A DNA stretch of 9,175 nt from an uncultured Bacteriovorax sp. (GTDB taxonomy: Bacteria; Bdellovibrionota; Bacteriovoracia; Bacteriovoracales; Bacteriovoracaceae), in NCBI GenBank assembly GCA_946482295.1, contig CAMLRB010000140.1:1-9175 (forward strand). The letters are read 5' to 3'. Position numbers and translations under genes: made by a program. Below, in pieces: positions 1 through 6,745 of this stretch. Each line of letters opens with the position of its first letter. Position 1 is the first letter of the stretch. Below the pieces are notes generated by a model. The model saw only the letters and a list, made by a program, of their open reading frames with translations, was not told where the DNA came from and ran no database searches.

Positions 1-241
1 CGTACATAAATGCTTTGGGGTCATCACGATAAATATTTCTCGAGAATTGATCGATGATGAGGATTTCTGCCAGTCTTCCCATTGGAGTGCTTCGCCAATG
101 ATAGAGTTCGCCCTTGATAGCATTGTCGTGTAAGGCAATAAATGTTTCCACCATTTTGAGGTCGAGAATTTCATCTTTTTTGTACCATTCATTTGGAGTT
201 AGTTTTTCAAACCAAAAATCGATGACATCTTGATAGTTCAT
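1..241 (-). CDS. DUF924 family protein (N-terminal part, cut by window edge)
   Basis: The first 80 codons of a gene whose C-terminal part lies outside the window. The translation begins MNYQDVIDFWFEKL and contains the family landmarks: the DFWF start at residues 8-11, a WRSTPMGR segment near residue 50, and the IIDQFSRNIYRDDPKAF stretch that marks DUF924 (an alpha-helical, TPR-like fold). The molecular function of this family is not established. The ATG lies only 2 nt after the stop codon of aspA, so it is almost certainly co-transcribed and probably translationally coupled with it. No terminator lies between them. Family assignment is by recognition of conserved motifs and is fairly sure; any link to aspartate metabolism is inferred from position only. 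Confidence 0.85.
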   Translation of the reverse strand, partial: MNYQDVIDFWFEKLTPNEWYKKDEILDLKMVETFIALHDNAIKGELYHWRSTPMGRLAEILIIDQFSRNIYRDDPKAFMY

Positions 242-243
242 AA

Positions 244-1632
244 TTAGTGCCCCGTTAGTGCTTTTGGATCAAGCAGTTTTTTAATGGCCTCTTCTGAGAG
301 TATTTTCTTTTCTCGGACTAGGTCAATCACTGATTTTTTATTATTCAGAGCTTCTTTTGCCAGTTCAGCGGCCCGCGTATATCCAATAATAGGATTAAGT
401 GCAGTAATGATTTGTGAAGTATTCATGACATTTTTTTCACATTGTTCAATATTTGGTTGAATCCCATCAATACACTTTGTTCTTAAGGCCCAAAGTGTAT
501 TTGAAAGAATGTGAGTTGATTCTAATGCAAGATGGGCCATGAGTGGCATCATCACATTAAGTTCCAGTTGTCCAGCTTGCATCGCCAACGCCATTGAGTG
601 ATCGTTCCCTAAAACTTTGAAAAAAACTTGATTGCTCATTTCAAGGATAGAAGGATTTACTTTTCCAGGCATAATGCTTGAGCCGGCCTGAGTCGCTGGA
701 AGATAGATTTCTTGCAATCCATTTGTTGGACCCGAACTCATGAGGCGCAAATCATTACAGATGCGAGTAAGTTCGAGAGCAATGGCCCTCAGGGCATTTG
801 AATAAAGCATCATTGGAAGTTGCGATTGCATCGATTGACACATGTTCGTCGATAAACTTAAGTCTTCATCATCAAAATAATCACGAAGGAAGAGGATAAT
901 GTGGTCGCGATAGTTTTCAGGAACGTTGATTCCTGTGCCTACCGCGGAACCACCAATACCCAGAACTCTCAAATAATTTTGGGCCGATAAAACGAGATCG
1001 AGTAATTGATCCACCGTTTTTTTATAAGCACCAAATTCTTGTCCCAATCTAATCGGTACGGCATCCTGAAGATGTGTACGACCAGATTTCAAAATGCTGT
1101 CGAATTCACTAGCTTTCCCGCTTAGTGACTTTGACAACATCCGGAGTTCTTGAATTAAACTTTTTGATAGAGTGAGAGTCGCAAGCTGCATGGCCGTCGG
1201 ATAAGAATCGTTCGTACTCTGCGACATATTGACGTGATCATTAGGATGTATAAAAGAATAATCACCCTTCAAATCACCGTGAAGCTCATTTGCTTTATTG
1301 GCAATAACTTCATTGGTATTCATGTTTTGCGAAGTTCCTGCACCTGCTTGATAAGTGTCTACGATAAAATGTTGAACGTAGTCACTGGCAAGAAGTTGAT
1401 CCACAGAGTTTTCTATGGCGAGACATTTTTCTTCGCTTAATGCGCCAGCGAGATAGTTAGCACGTGCTGCCGCTTTTTTTAGTTTTAAGTAACTCTCTAT
1501 TAAAAGTGGATGAATTTTCGTTCCACTGATGGGAAAGTTTTGCGATGCCCGGAAGGAATTAATCCCATAATAAGCTTCGTTTGGTATTTGTTGTGAGCCT
1601 AAGCTATCTGTTTCAATTCTCATCATTGTCAT
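244..1632 (-). CDS. aspA: aspartate ammonia-lyase (aspartase)
   Basis: A 462-aa enzyme of the fumarase/aspartase superfamily that should convert L-aspartate reversibly to fumarate and ammonia in the cytoplasm, as a homotetramer. Visible landmarks: IETDSLG near the N-terminus, the AGAGTSQNMNTNE block (residues 97-109), the HPNDHVNMSQSTND block (129-142), GRTHLQDAVP (184-193), and the flexible catalytic loop GSSIMPGKVNP (317-327) with its catalytic Ser. Aspartase rather than class II fumarase is supported by the surrounding text: LPATQAGSSIMP, and QAGQLELNVM (352-361) where fumarases usually have a NFELNV-type sequence. The His in GRTHLQD resembles Bacillus AspB/AnsB-type aspartases. SGPTNGL replaces the more usual SGPRAGL, a small oddity. 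Length is slightly under the usual 468-478 aa. The start is uncertain among three nearby Met codons (residues 1, 3, 4); none has a strong Shine-Dalgarno. It lies 23 nt after the zinc-ribbon gene, within the same operon. Confidence 0.93.
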   Translation of the reverse strand: MTMMRIETDSLGSQQIPNEAYYGINSFRASQNFPISGTKIHPLLIESYLKLKKAAARANYLAGALSEEKCLAIENSVDQLLASDYVQHFIVDTYQAGAGTSQNMNTNEVIANKANELHGDLKGDYSFIHPNDHVNMSQSTNDSYPTAMQLATLTLSKSLIQELRMLSKSLSGKASEFDSILKSGRTHLQDAVPIRLGQEFGAYKKTVDQLLDLVLSAQNYLRVLGIGGSAVGTGINVPENYRDHIILFLRDYFDDEDLSLSTNMCQSMQSQLPMMLYSNALRAIALELTRICNDLRLMSSGPTNGLQEIYLPATQAGSSIMPGKVNPSILEMSNQVFFKVLGNDHSMALAMQAGQLELNVMMPLMAHLALESTHILSNTLWALRTKCIDGIQPNIEQCEKNVMNTSQIITALNPIIGYTRAAELAKEALNNKKSVIDLVREKKILSEEAIKKLLDPKALTGH

Positions 1633-1655
1633 AAGTGCTAATTTGTAAAATGTTA

Positions 1656-1883
1656 TTAGGGAATAATTGGCGAAAAATGAATTGCATTTGAGCAGTCATG
1701 TGAGCAATACACTTCACCTGCTTGATGAATTTCCCGTCCGATAATTAACTTTTGACAATGAAAACAACGAGGCGCTATAAAACTTATAGCGCACTCGAAG
1801 CTATCGAATGTGTGTTCTCGACCATCTCTTACAAGAAGAAATGGTTTTTCGTGAACTTGACCGCAATTTTCACATTCTTTCAT
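1656..1883 (-). CDS. small zinc-ribbon-like protein, FDSFECAI family (paralogue of 7572..7841)
   Basis: A 75-aa protein with Cys at 4, 7, 31, 40, 43, 60 and 64, grouped as CxxC (CENCG), FDSFECAI, IAPRCFHC and YCSHDC, plus His at 24, 42 and 62. The arrangement implies one or two bound zinc ions (treble-clef or ribbon fold). I recognise the FDSFECAI...APxCxHC...YC pattern as a widespread small bacterial family without an established function. It aligns without gaps to the protein at 7572..7841 over 62 residues (residues 4-65), with 31 identities. This copy is the more diverged: the family-like GHG and YCCxHC become GRE and YCSHDC, so one potential ligand is lost. An AAGGAA Shine-Dalgarno lies about 5-10 nt before the ATG. 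It follows the 26-aa peptide gene by 15 nt and precedes aspA by 23 nt, so all four genes look like one operon. Confidence 0.85.
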   Translation of the reverse strand: MKECENCGQVHEKPFLLVRDGREHTFDSFECAISFIAPRCFHCQKLIIGREIHQAGEVYCSHDCSNAIHFSPIIP

Positions 1884-1898
1884 AAAATTCCTTGAGAG

Positions 1899-1979
1899 TT
1901 ATTTCTGCGATGATGATTTTCTTCCTCTAGATGTAGAGCGTTTACTTTTTGATGATGTTTTTTTTCTTCCTTGTACCAT
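1899..1979 (-). CDS. 26-aa Lys/Ser/Arg-rich peptide
   Basis: A short ORF starting MVQGRKKTSSKSKR and ending RGRKSSSQK before TAA, composed almost entirely of K, R, S, T, G and Q with no acidic residue. Support for translation comes from the context: a perfect AAGGAGG (1985-1991) lies about 6 nt before the ATG, the strongest ribosome site in the window; a promoter-like motif sits 33 nt upstream (2013-2028); and the zinc-ribbon gene starts 15 nt downstream. The composition resembles the basic tails of histone-H1-like or other nucleic-acid-binding proteins and is surely disordered on its own, but no family can be named. A parallel gene order at 7861..8028 (basic peptide followed by zinc-ribbon paralogue, same promoter and ribosome-site spacing) strengthens the call. 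It could alternatively be a leader ORF affecting translation of the genes behind it. Confidence 0.7.
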   Translation of the reverse strand: MVQGRKKTSSKSKRSTSRGRKSSSQK

Positions 1980-1983
1980 AAAG

Positions 1984-1991
1984 TCCTCCTT
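1984..1991 (-). promoter_or_regulatory. perfect Shine-Dalgarno of the 26-aa peptide gene
   Basis: Read on the minus strand this is AAGGAGGA followed by CTTT and the ATG at 1979. It decides the reading of an otherwise overlooked short ORF. The same CAAGGAGG occurs at the identical distance from the ATG in front of the 55-aa peptide gene at 8028. Confidence 0.8.
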
Positions 1992-2012
1992 GAGTTTGTT
2001 AGTAAGTATTCA

Positions 2013-2028
2013 AGCATTAACGATGCCA
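2013..2028 (-). promoter_or_regulatory. sigma-54-like promoter or operator site 1 (peptide/zinc-ribbon/aspA operon)
   Basis: On the minus strand the site reads TGGCATCGTTAATGCT. It has GG and GC dinucleotides separated by exactly 10 nt, the hallmark of sigma-54 (-24/-12) promoters, and resembles the TGGCAY...TGCW consensus; the -12 part is ATGC rather than TTGC. If real, transcription would start near 2002, giving a leader of about 23 nt containing the Shine-Dalgarno. The motif ends 33 nt before the ATG at 1979. The same motif occurs at 2147-2162 and 8062-8077. The core is also an imperfect palindrome (GCAT-N5-ATGC), so a repressor or activator site is an alternative. A sigma-70 reading (TTGGCA, 15-nt spacer, TACTTA) is possible but has a poor spacer and does not fit the copy at 8062. 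Confidence 0.5.
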
Positions 2029-2089
2029 ACACAATTTTTTAATTTTATGAGCGTTAAGGATTTAATTTTCTGTCTTCAGTTAAACTCCC

Positions 2090-2136
2090 TCTGAGAAACA
2101 TGAATTGAATCGTTGAGGCAAATTGCACATCTCAGA
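2090..2136. repeat. spaced inverted repeat TCTGAGA...TCTCAGA between divergent operons
   Basis: TCTGAGA (2090-2096) and its exact reverse complement TCTCAGA (2130-2136) lie 33 nt apart in the middle of the 221-bp divergent intergenic region, between the two sigma-54-like sites. The position would suit an upstream activator element shared by both promoters, but 7-bp arms can occur by chance and nothing else supports a role. Confidence 0.2.
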
Positions 2137-2146
2137 AAATATTATT

Positions 2147-2162
2147 TGGCATAAGAAATGCT
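2147..2162 (+). promoter_or_regulatory. sigma-54-like promoter or operator site 2 (DUF421-tamA-tamB operon)
   Basis: Reads TGGCATAAGAAATGCT on the plus strand, identical to site 1 (2013-2028) at 12 of 16 positions including both outer boxes, and again has GG-N10-GC spacing. It faces the DUF421 gene, ending 38 nt before its ATG, so a sigma-54 start would fall near 2173 with a leader of about 28 nt containing the GAGGAA ribosome site. Sites 1 and 2 are therefore divergent promoters in one intergenic region. A sigma-70 alternative using the nearby TATTAT (about 2140-2145) lacks a well-placed -35 element. Confidence 0.5.
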
Positions 2163-2200
2163 TTGCTACTTGAATTGTTGCTTAAACAAAGAGGAATAGA

Positions 2201-2671
2201 ATGTGGTCTCTTGAGAATAATTGGTTTGAAATCGTGTTGAGGGGTTTCTTCTTGTTTACATTTTTGTTTGTGACTTTCCGTATATGGGGTAAAAAGCATT
2301 TCAGTGAACTCTCTCCCTTTGATTTTTTATTACTACTAATTATTAGCGAAGCAGTTCAAAATGCCCTATTAAATGATGACCATAGTCTTAGCGCCAGTTT
2401 CATATCAGTAGGAACTCTTGTTCTTCTTAATGCCTTGATGGGGAAGATGGCCTTTCATTTTCCGCAGGTGGAAAAAATTATTGATGGAACACCAAAGGCC
2501 TTGGTGAAAAATGGAAAGATTAATGAGTTCATTCGCAAGAAACTGACCATCACCTATTGCGAATTATATGAAGCTTTACGACTCAAGGGCGTAAAAGATA
2601 TTCGTGAGGTCGATCTGGCCATGATGGAAACCAATGGAAAAATAAGCGTCATCAAAAAAGAGGAATCATGA
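2201..2671 (+). CDS. YetF-like DUF421 inner-membrane protein
   Basis: A 156-aa protein with three hydrophobic segments in the N-terminal half (about residues 10-28, 40-57 and 64-84), followed by a small soluble domain. Family landmarks of DUF421 (YetF/YcaP-like) are the R-x-x-GKK segment after the first helix (27-32), ELSPFDFLLLLIISE (36-50), the DGTPKALVKNGKI turn (95-107), and the EALRLKGVKDIREVDLAMMETNGKISVI end (124-151). The biochemical role of the family is unknown, although members have been tied to envelope or spore-membrane functions. A GAGGAA ribosome site lies about 5 nt before the ATG. The stop overlaps the start of the tamA-like gene by 4 bp (ATGA), implying translational coupling in an envelope-related operon. 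It is of the short form, lacking an extended C-terminal domain. Confidence 0.87.
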   Translation: MWSLENNWFEIVLRGFFLFTFLFVTFRIWGKKHFSELSPFDFLLLLIISEAVQNALLNDDHSLSASFISVGTLVLLNALMGKMAFHFPQVEKIIDGTPKALVKNGKINEFIRKKLTITYCELYEALRLKGVKDIREVDLAMMETNGKISVIKKEES

Positions 2672-4404
2672 GGATTTTTTGGATTGGTTTTCTTGTTCTG
2701 TGCGTTTCCTGTTCGAGCAAAAAAATTCAAGAACAAAAAATATGCGATAAAGTCATTATTCATGATGTGGAAGAAATTGAATTGAGTGAAGATGAGACAA
2801 GACTACTCTGTGGCGACATGACAACTGAAGCCTACAAAAATGTTCCTTCTTATCAAGCAAGATTTTTGGCCACTGGATTTTTGCAGTCACGCGGATACAC
2901 GAATCCAAGATTTGAGACAGTAGATAAAGTTTTACATGTCTACCCACAAGAGAAGGTCAAAGTGAGTAAAGTTATCATCAATTCAGATGATGATCTTAAA
3001 GAAAAGTTTGAAAAAGCACTTAATCGTCACTACGAAAAAGAGGATTTAAAACCAAAACTTCTCAATTCAGTTGAAGAAGAAACACTTTCGCTTTACCGGA
3101 ATGAAAGTTATCCATGTGCTAAAGTTGAATCTACGGCCGATGCAGAAACGGGTGAAGTTAAACTTTCTATATCAGGCCTGAAAAAATTTAAATTTGGTCC
3201 CTTAGAAAGAGAAAAGGTGAGTGGTTTAAAAGAAGCGGCATTTGAGCGCTACACTTCTTTTTCAGCAGAAGATGATTTTAGAGAAAATGAACTTGAATTG
3301 ACTGAAAAACGACTCTTGCGCTCGGAAATCGCCCAAGGAACCTATTTTCTGGAAAAATGCGATTTTGACAATAATGAATTTTCTCTCAAACAAAATTTTA
3401 TTCTCGGTGATGCCCGCTCTATTCGTTTTGGAGTGGGTGCTTCATCAGAAGTTGGTCCAATGTTTCGAATCAAGTGGGCCAATCTTAGATATGGAGATAT
3501 GGCCTCAAGAAGAGAGGCCACACTTCAAGCTTCAGCAAAAAGCCAGCTTATACGTTTTCTTTCTGAACGATGGTTCTGGGAAGGTTCACCAAGGCGATCA
3601 TTGCTTACTCAAGCCGAGATTAGACGCGAAGATCAAACGAATTATCGTGAATTGACTGCTGAATTACGTCCACATTTAAAATGGACTCGTGATACATGGA
3701 ACCGCTATTGGCATTGGTCCACTGGTCCTTCATTAATCTCCAGCAGATTCGATACTAACCAGAACAAAGAAGACAAGAAATTTACGACACTAGCATTAGA
3801 AGCTGAACTTCAATCTAAATCGCATAGCTATGAAATCTTTGATGTTCACCCAGAAGAAGGTGAACTTTATCAACTCAACTTCGATCTCCGTCATTCGGCC
3901 TTAGGGTTTGAAGAACCACTTTTAAAGATCGATTGGACCATTGTGCATCTTTGGAAGTTATGGAGCTGGGGAAAAGGATCTGGCATTGTTGGCGGGCGCT
4001 TGAATGCGTCTTCAACTTGGGTGAAAGATGATGTAAGTCTCGATACACTACCTCCATCTGTGAAACATTATGGAGGAGGGAGTGATGATGTTCGAGGTTT
4101 TAACCTGAGCAGTCTCCCGGCCAATAATGGTGTGGGTTCTCTTACAAAATTCACAGCAAAATTCGAAGTGAGGAAAACACATACATTTTTACCTACGATC
4201 GAAACTTTTGCTTTTATAGATACAGGATTTTTTGGACAGAAGTCATTTACGCTTGATCAAAGACTTTATTATTCACCAGGATTAGGTTTGAGATGGCTTT
4301 CCCCAATTGGACTTGTTCAAACTTATGTGGCCCGTTCACTTTCTAATAAAGAAATCAAAGATGATGGTTTTTTCTTTTATATTGGCTTAGGAGGCGTATT
4401 TTAA
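2668..4404 (+). CDS. TamA/BamA-family outer-membrane protein (Omp85 superfamily)
   Basis: A 578-aa protein. Residues 1-15 form a signal peptide ending LCVSC-SS, which looks like a lipobox with Cys15 as the acylated residue, although Cys at -3 is atypical. Residues about 60-240 hold POTRA-like repeats (for example the RFLATGFLQSRGYTNPRFE segment). The remainder is beta-rich and fits a 16-strand Omp85 barrel. The hallmark loop motif is VRGF at 475-478 within GGGSDDVRGF, followed by the FAFIDTGFFG strand (514-523), the GLGLRWLSPIGLV strand (538-550) and a C-terminal Phe in YIGLGGVF. With a TamB-like gene directly after it (1-bp overlap), a TamA-like role in outer-membrane protein insertion or lipid transport is the best inference; BamA itself usually has five POTRA domains and about 800 aa. 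An N-terminal lipid anchor would be unusual for TamA. Confidence 0.87.
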   Translation: MRIFWIGFLVLCVSCSSKKIQEQKICDKVIIHDVEEIELSEDETRLLCGDMTTEAYKNVPSYQARFLATGFLQSRGYTNPRFETVDKVLHVYPQEKVKVSKVIINSDDDLKEKFEKALNRHYEKEDLKPKLLNSVEEETLSLYRNESYPCAKVESTADAETGEVKLSISGLKKFKFGPLEREKVSGLKEAAFERYTSFSAEDDFRENELELTEKRLLRSEIAQGTYFLEKCDFDNNEFSLKQNFILGDARSIRFGVGASSEVGPMFRIKWANLRYGDMASRREATLQASAKSQLIRFLSERWFWEGSPRRSLLTQAEIRREDQTNYRELTAELRPHLKWTRDTWNRYWHWSTGPSLISSRFDTNQNKEDKKFTTLALEAELQSKSHSYEIFDVHPEEGELYQLNFDLRHSALGFEEPLLKIDWTIVHLWKLWSWGKGSGIVGGRLNASSTWVKDDVSLDTLPPSVKHYGGGSDDVRGFNLSSLPANNGVGSLTKFTAKFEVRKTHTFLPTIETFAFIDTGFFGQKSFTLDQRLYYSPGLGLRWLSPIGLVQTYVARSLSNKEIKDDGFFFYIGLGGVF

Positions 4405-6386
4405 TGAAGCCTTTAAAGTTTATACTAAAATTCATTCTTGGCTTAATGGGGCTCATACTTCTCAGTTTAATAATTTTGGCCGGTGTGCTTTTCGTGGCAC
4501 CCACAAAAATCATTAATGAAAAAAGCATTGCTTATGTTTTAAATAAAACCAAATTTTTTGAAAGGTGGAATTGGGAGAAAGCACAGATCGCTCATGAATG
4601 GAAAAGCTGGAATGACCGACGCTTTACGGGAGATTTCAAAAACTTCTGCTTTAAACTCAATCGGCCATATAAACAAGTGGATGCTTGTTTTGATGAAATA
4701 AGTTGGGACTTTGATATTCTCTACAGTGGTTCAAAGAAGTTTCACCACTTTCAGCAAAAACCAATAACAATAATTTCATCGAAGTTTAATATGGTTTCAA
4801 AAGAAGATCCCAATGAAAAGGACGATTCACCTCCTGATATCTTGAAATATTGGAATTTAATCTGGAAGCCTATTATTCCAGAAATGAATGTGGCCTTTAA
4901 AGAAATCATTCTTATCAATGGTGATAAGCCTTCTGATAAACCACTGAAGCTTAATCTCGATTTGAAAAAAAACTCAGGGCATCTTCTGGCTAAAGTTTTA
5001 GATTTCAATCTCCATGCTACCCCTAAGCAAGTCGTTATTGAAGGACCTGAGAAGATGAAATTGCCAATGGATCTTAAAACACGCAATCCACTTTTTTTTC
5101 GGCAGCTTAGAGTTCAAGCAGATATACTAGAAAAGACAATTACTGTTAAAGCGTCGGCCACAATTGAATCAGCGACCTTAAATGTAACGACAGTAGTGGA
5201 CCAGGATTCACTGGAAGAAGATTTAGGTAAACCTAAGTTTCTTCAGGACATCATTCATGAAACTAAAGCTGATCTAATAATTGAAAAACTCAGATCCACA
5301 CTAAAGCGTTTGATGAAGCCACCTTATAATGTACTTCCTGCTCCGTTTAACGCATTGGAAGGTGATCTTCTTTTCAAAATGAAAGGCGAACGCCTTCCTG
5401 CAGATAGCGCACAATTTAACATAGAGACTGAGCTCGATATGAAAGGGAAGTCTCAAGTTCTCCATCTCATCGTTAATAGTATTGTTCCAATAAACGTAAA
5501 AACTAAAGTACTAGGGGCCGTGAATGTAGAATTGGATTTAAAAAAAGTTGTTCTTCATCTGCCAGAATTGTCTCGTACCAAAATTCCGCCTCAAATGCTT
5601 CCAGACAAAAGGATAAAATCGAAAAAAGAAATTGCGGAAGAGACTAGAAAGAAAAATAAGAAAAAAACAGGTTCAAAAGTTGATCTTCGATTGCAGGCAT
5701 TAGGGGATAAGGCGCTTGCACTTAAAACAAACCTTTTAGATGAAATCCTGAGATTAAAATTTGATTTGGCCATCAAAAATGGAGAAGTTGAAGATGGATT
5801 TTTACAGGCCCTCCCCTTAAAGACAACTTTTTTTAAGCGCCCGATTCAAATTCAATTCATGAAAATCAATTTTAGTGAACCACTTGAGCCCCAGTTAAAT
5901 GCTAAAGTTCTCTTTGATCTTCCTGAATACAAAATTACTTTGCTTTTAGAGGGGCCCATCAGTGAGCCGCGACAGGCCTTCTCGAGTATTCCTCCACTTT
6001 CTTTAGATGACATGTACGCCGTTATTCTTTTTGGAAGACCTCTAGATGATTTAGAAGGTGATGACAAAGAAAATGCTCAAAATGCTGGTCAGATACTCTC
6101 AAAAGGAATTTTAAGTTTAGGCGTACTTTATTATCTTGCGGGGACACCAATCGAGTCGATTGGTTATGATCCTGATTCAAAAGCTGTATCGGCGCAAGTA
6201 GGGTTGGGCACGAAAAGTTCTTTGAGAGTGGCCAGCGAAGACGGTGGGATAAATTCCGCTGGTGTAAGACGTTCATTGGGGAATGGTTGGTATATCGATA
6301 GCAGCGTACAACAAGGGAATTCACGAAGACCTAGCAGTGCTGGAAGTGATTTTGGCGTTATGCTTGAAAGGATTATCAGTTATTAA
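4404..6386 (+). CDS. TamB-like (DUF490) translocation and assembly module protein, short form
   Basis: A 660-aa protein starting at the ATG that overlaps the tamA-like stop (TAATG), with GGAGG upstream. Residues 8-31 form one transmembrane anchor, after which the chain should lie in the periplasm. The middle is beta-rich with a Lys-rich patch at 402-425. The C-terminal third carries the TamB domain: LLLEGPISEPRQAFSS (513-528), PPLSLDDMYAVILFGRPL (530-547), the Ala/Gly-rich helix to about 580, and a terminal beta region (VGLGTKSSLRV, VRRSLGNGWYIDSS). TamB proteins form a hydrophobic bridge between the inner membrane and TamA, now thought to carry phospholipids. At 660 aa it is about half the length of E. 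coli TamB (about 1260 aa), so either the bridge is short or further AsmA-like proteins complete it. A terminator follows directly. Confidence 0.88.
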   Translation: MKPLKFILKFILGLMGLILLSLIILAGVLFVAPTKIINEKSIAYVLNKTKFFERWNWEKAQIAHEWKSWNDRRFTGDFKNFCFKLNRPYKQVDACFDEISWDFDILYSGSKKFHHFQQKPITIISSKFNMVSKEDPNEKDDSPPDILKYWNLIWKPIIPEMNVAFKEIILINGDKPSDKPLKLNLDLKKNSGHLLAKVLDFNLHATPKQVVIEGPEKMKLPMDLKTRNPLFFRQLRVQADILEKTITVKASATIESATLNVTTVVDQDSLEEDLGKPKFLQDIIHETKADLIIEKLRSTLKRLMKPPYNVLPAPFNALEGDLLFKMKGERLPADSAQFNIETELDMKGKSQVLHLIVNSIVPINVKTKVLGAVNVELDLKKVVLHLPELSRTKIPPQMLPDKRIKSKKEIAEETRKKNKKKTGSKVDLRLQALGDKALALKTNLLDEILRLKFDLAIKNGEVEDGFLQALPLKTTFFKRPIQIQFMKINFSEPLEPQLNAKVLFDLPEYKITLLLEGPISEPRQAFSSIPPLSLDDMYAVILFGRPLDDLEGDDKENAQNAGQILSKGILSLGVLYYLAGTPIESIGYDPDSKAVSAQVGLGTKSSLRVASEDGGINSAGVRRSLGNGWYIDSSVQQGNSRRPSSAGSDFGVMLERIISY

Positions 6387-6412
6387 AAAAAAGCCATCCG
6401 TAAGGATGGCTT
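6385..6412. terminator. Rho-independent terminator after the tamA-tamB operon
   Basis: AAGCCATCC (6391-6399), loop GTAA, GGATGGCTT (6404-6412): a perfect 9-bp stem with a stable 4-nt loop, beginning 4 nt after the tamB-like stop codon. On the plus strand it is followed by a T-rich run (TTCTTATTGCTTTT). Eight A residues precede it, so on the minus strand it also has a T tract and could act in both directions. Confidence 0.9.
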
Positions 6413-6745
6413 CTTATTGCTTTTGGAAAAAAAGATTAAGTTAAAATAATTAAAAATGAATCTAATTATTTCCGTCTAGATCAGTCTGGACCTCAACAGT
6501 TTCGACTTTGCTAGCACTGGATTTTTAACTTATTCTCAACTAGTGGTCCGCAATACATGGCCACTAACCTTACTATTTCCTTGAGAATCTAGAATCAAGT
6601 GTTTCATGCTTGTTTCTTTTGAAGACTCTCTTGTAAGTATAAATTGCAGGGAGTGTGCCAGTTTCATTTTTCAAGATTCGAAGGTCTTAGGAAAAACGAC
6701 TTTTTTAATTGAGGCTAAATTCCCTCCTTCGTTCTTCTAAATGCC
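6413..6745. other. gene-poor stretch between convergent operons
   Basis: About 330 bases of AT-rich sequence between the tamB terminator and the end of the redoxin operon. No tRNA, rRNA, IS end or long repeat is visible. It contains one doubtful 43-aa minus-strand ORF (6536..6667), a bulged hairpin with AGTGG/CCACT and CC/GG arms (6542-6565) inside that ORF, and short A/T runs around 6689-6707 that might weakly end minus-strand transcription. A good AAGGAGG on the minus strand (6723-6729) has no start codon at a usable distance. Confidence 0.5.
6536..6667 (-). CDS. doubtful 43-aa ORF
   Basis: Translates as a peptide beginning MKLAHSLQFILTRESSKE and ending KVSGHVLRTTS. The composition is protein-like (LILDSQGN segment), but the ribosome site is poor and a stop codon lies just upstream of the ATG in frame. 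No family is recognised. It may be a real small gene, or a fragment of a decayed one, in an otherwise empty region downstream of the redoxin operon on the same strand. Evidence is weak. Confidence 0.22.
   Translation of the reverse strand: MKLAHSLQFILTRESSKETSMKHLILDSQGNSKVSGHVLRTTS

Noticed and set aside
668..680. GGCATAATGC sequence inside aspA resembling the shared motif
   Set aside because: The spacing between the boxes is wrong (no GG-N10-GC) and it lies in conserved coding sequence for the catalytic loop.
1234..1440. 68-aa plus-strand frame inside aspA
   Set aside because: It lies opposite a fully conserved region of aspartase and has no ribosome site or family-like sequence; it is a shadow frame.
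244..1632. Class II fumarase as an alternative name for aspA
   Set aside because: The QAGQLELNVM segment, the LPATQAGSSIMP context and the N-terminal blocks fit aspartases better than fumarases.
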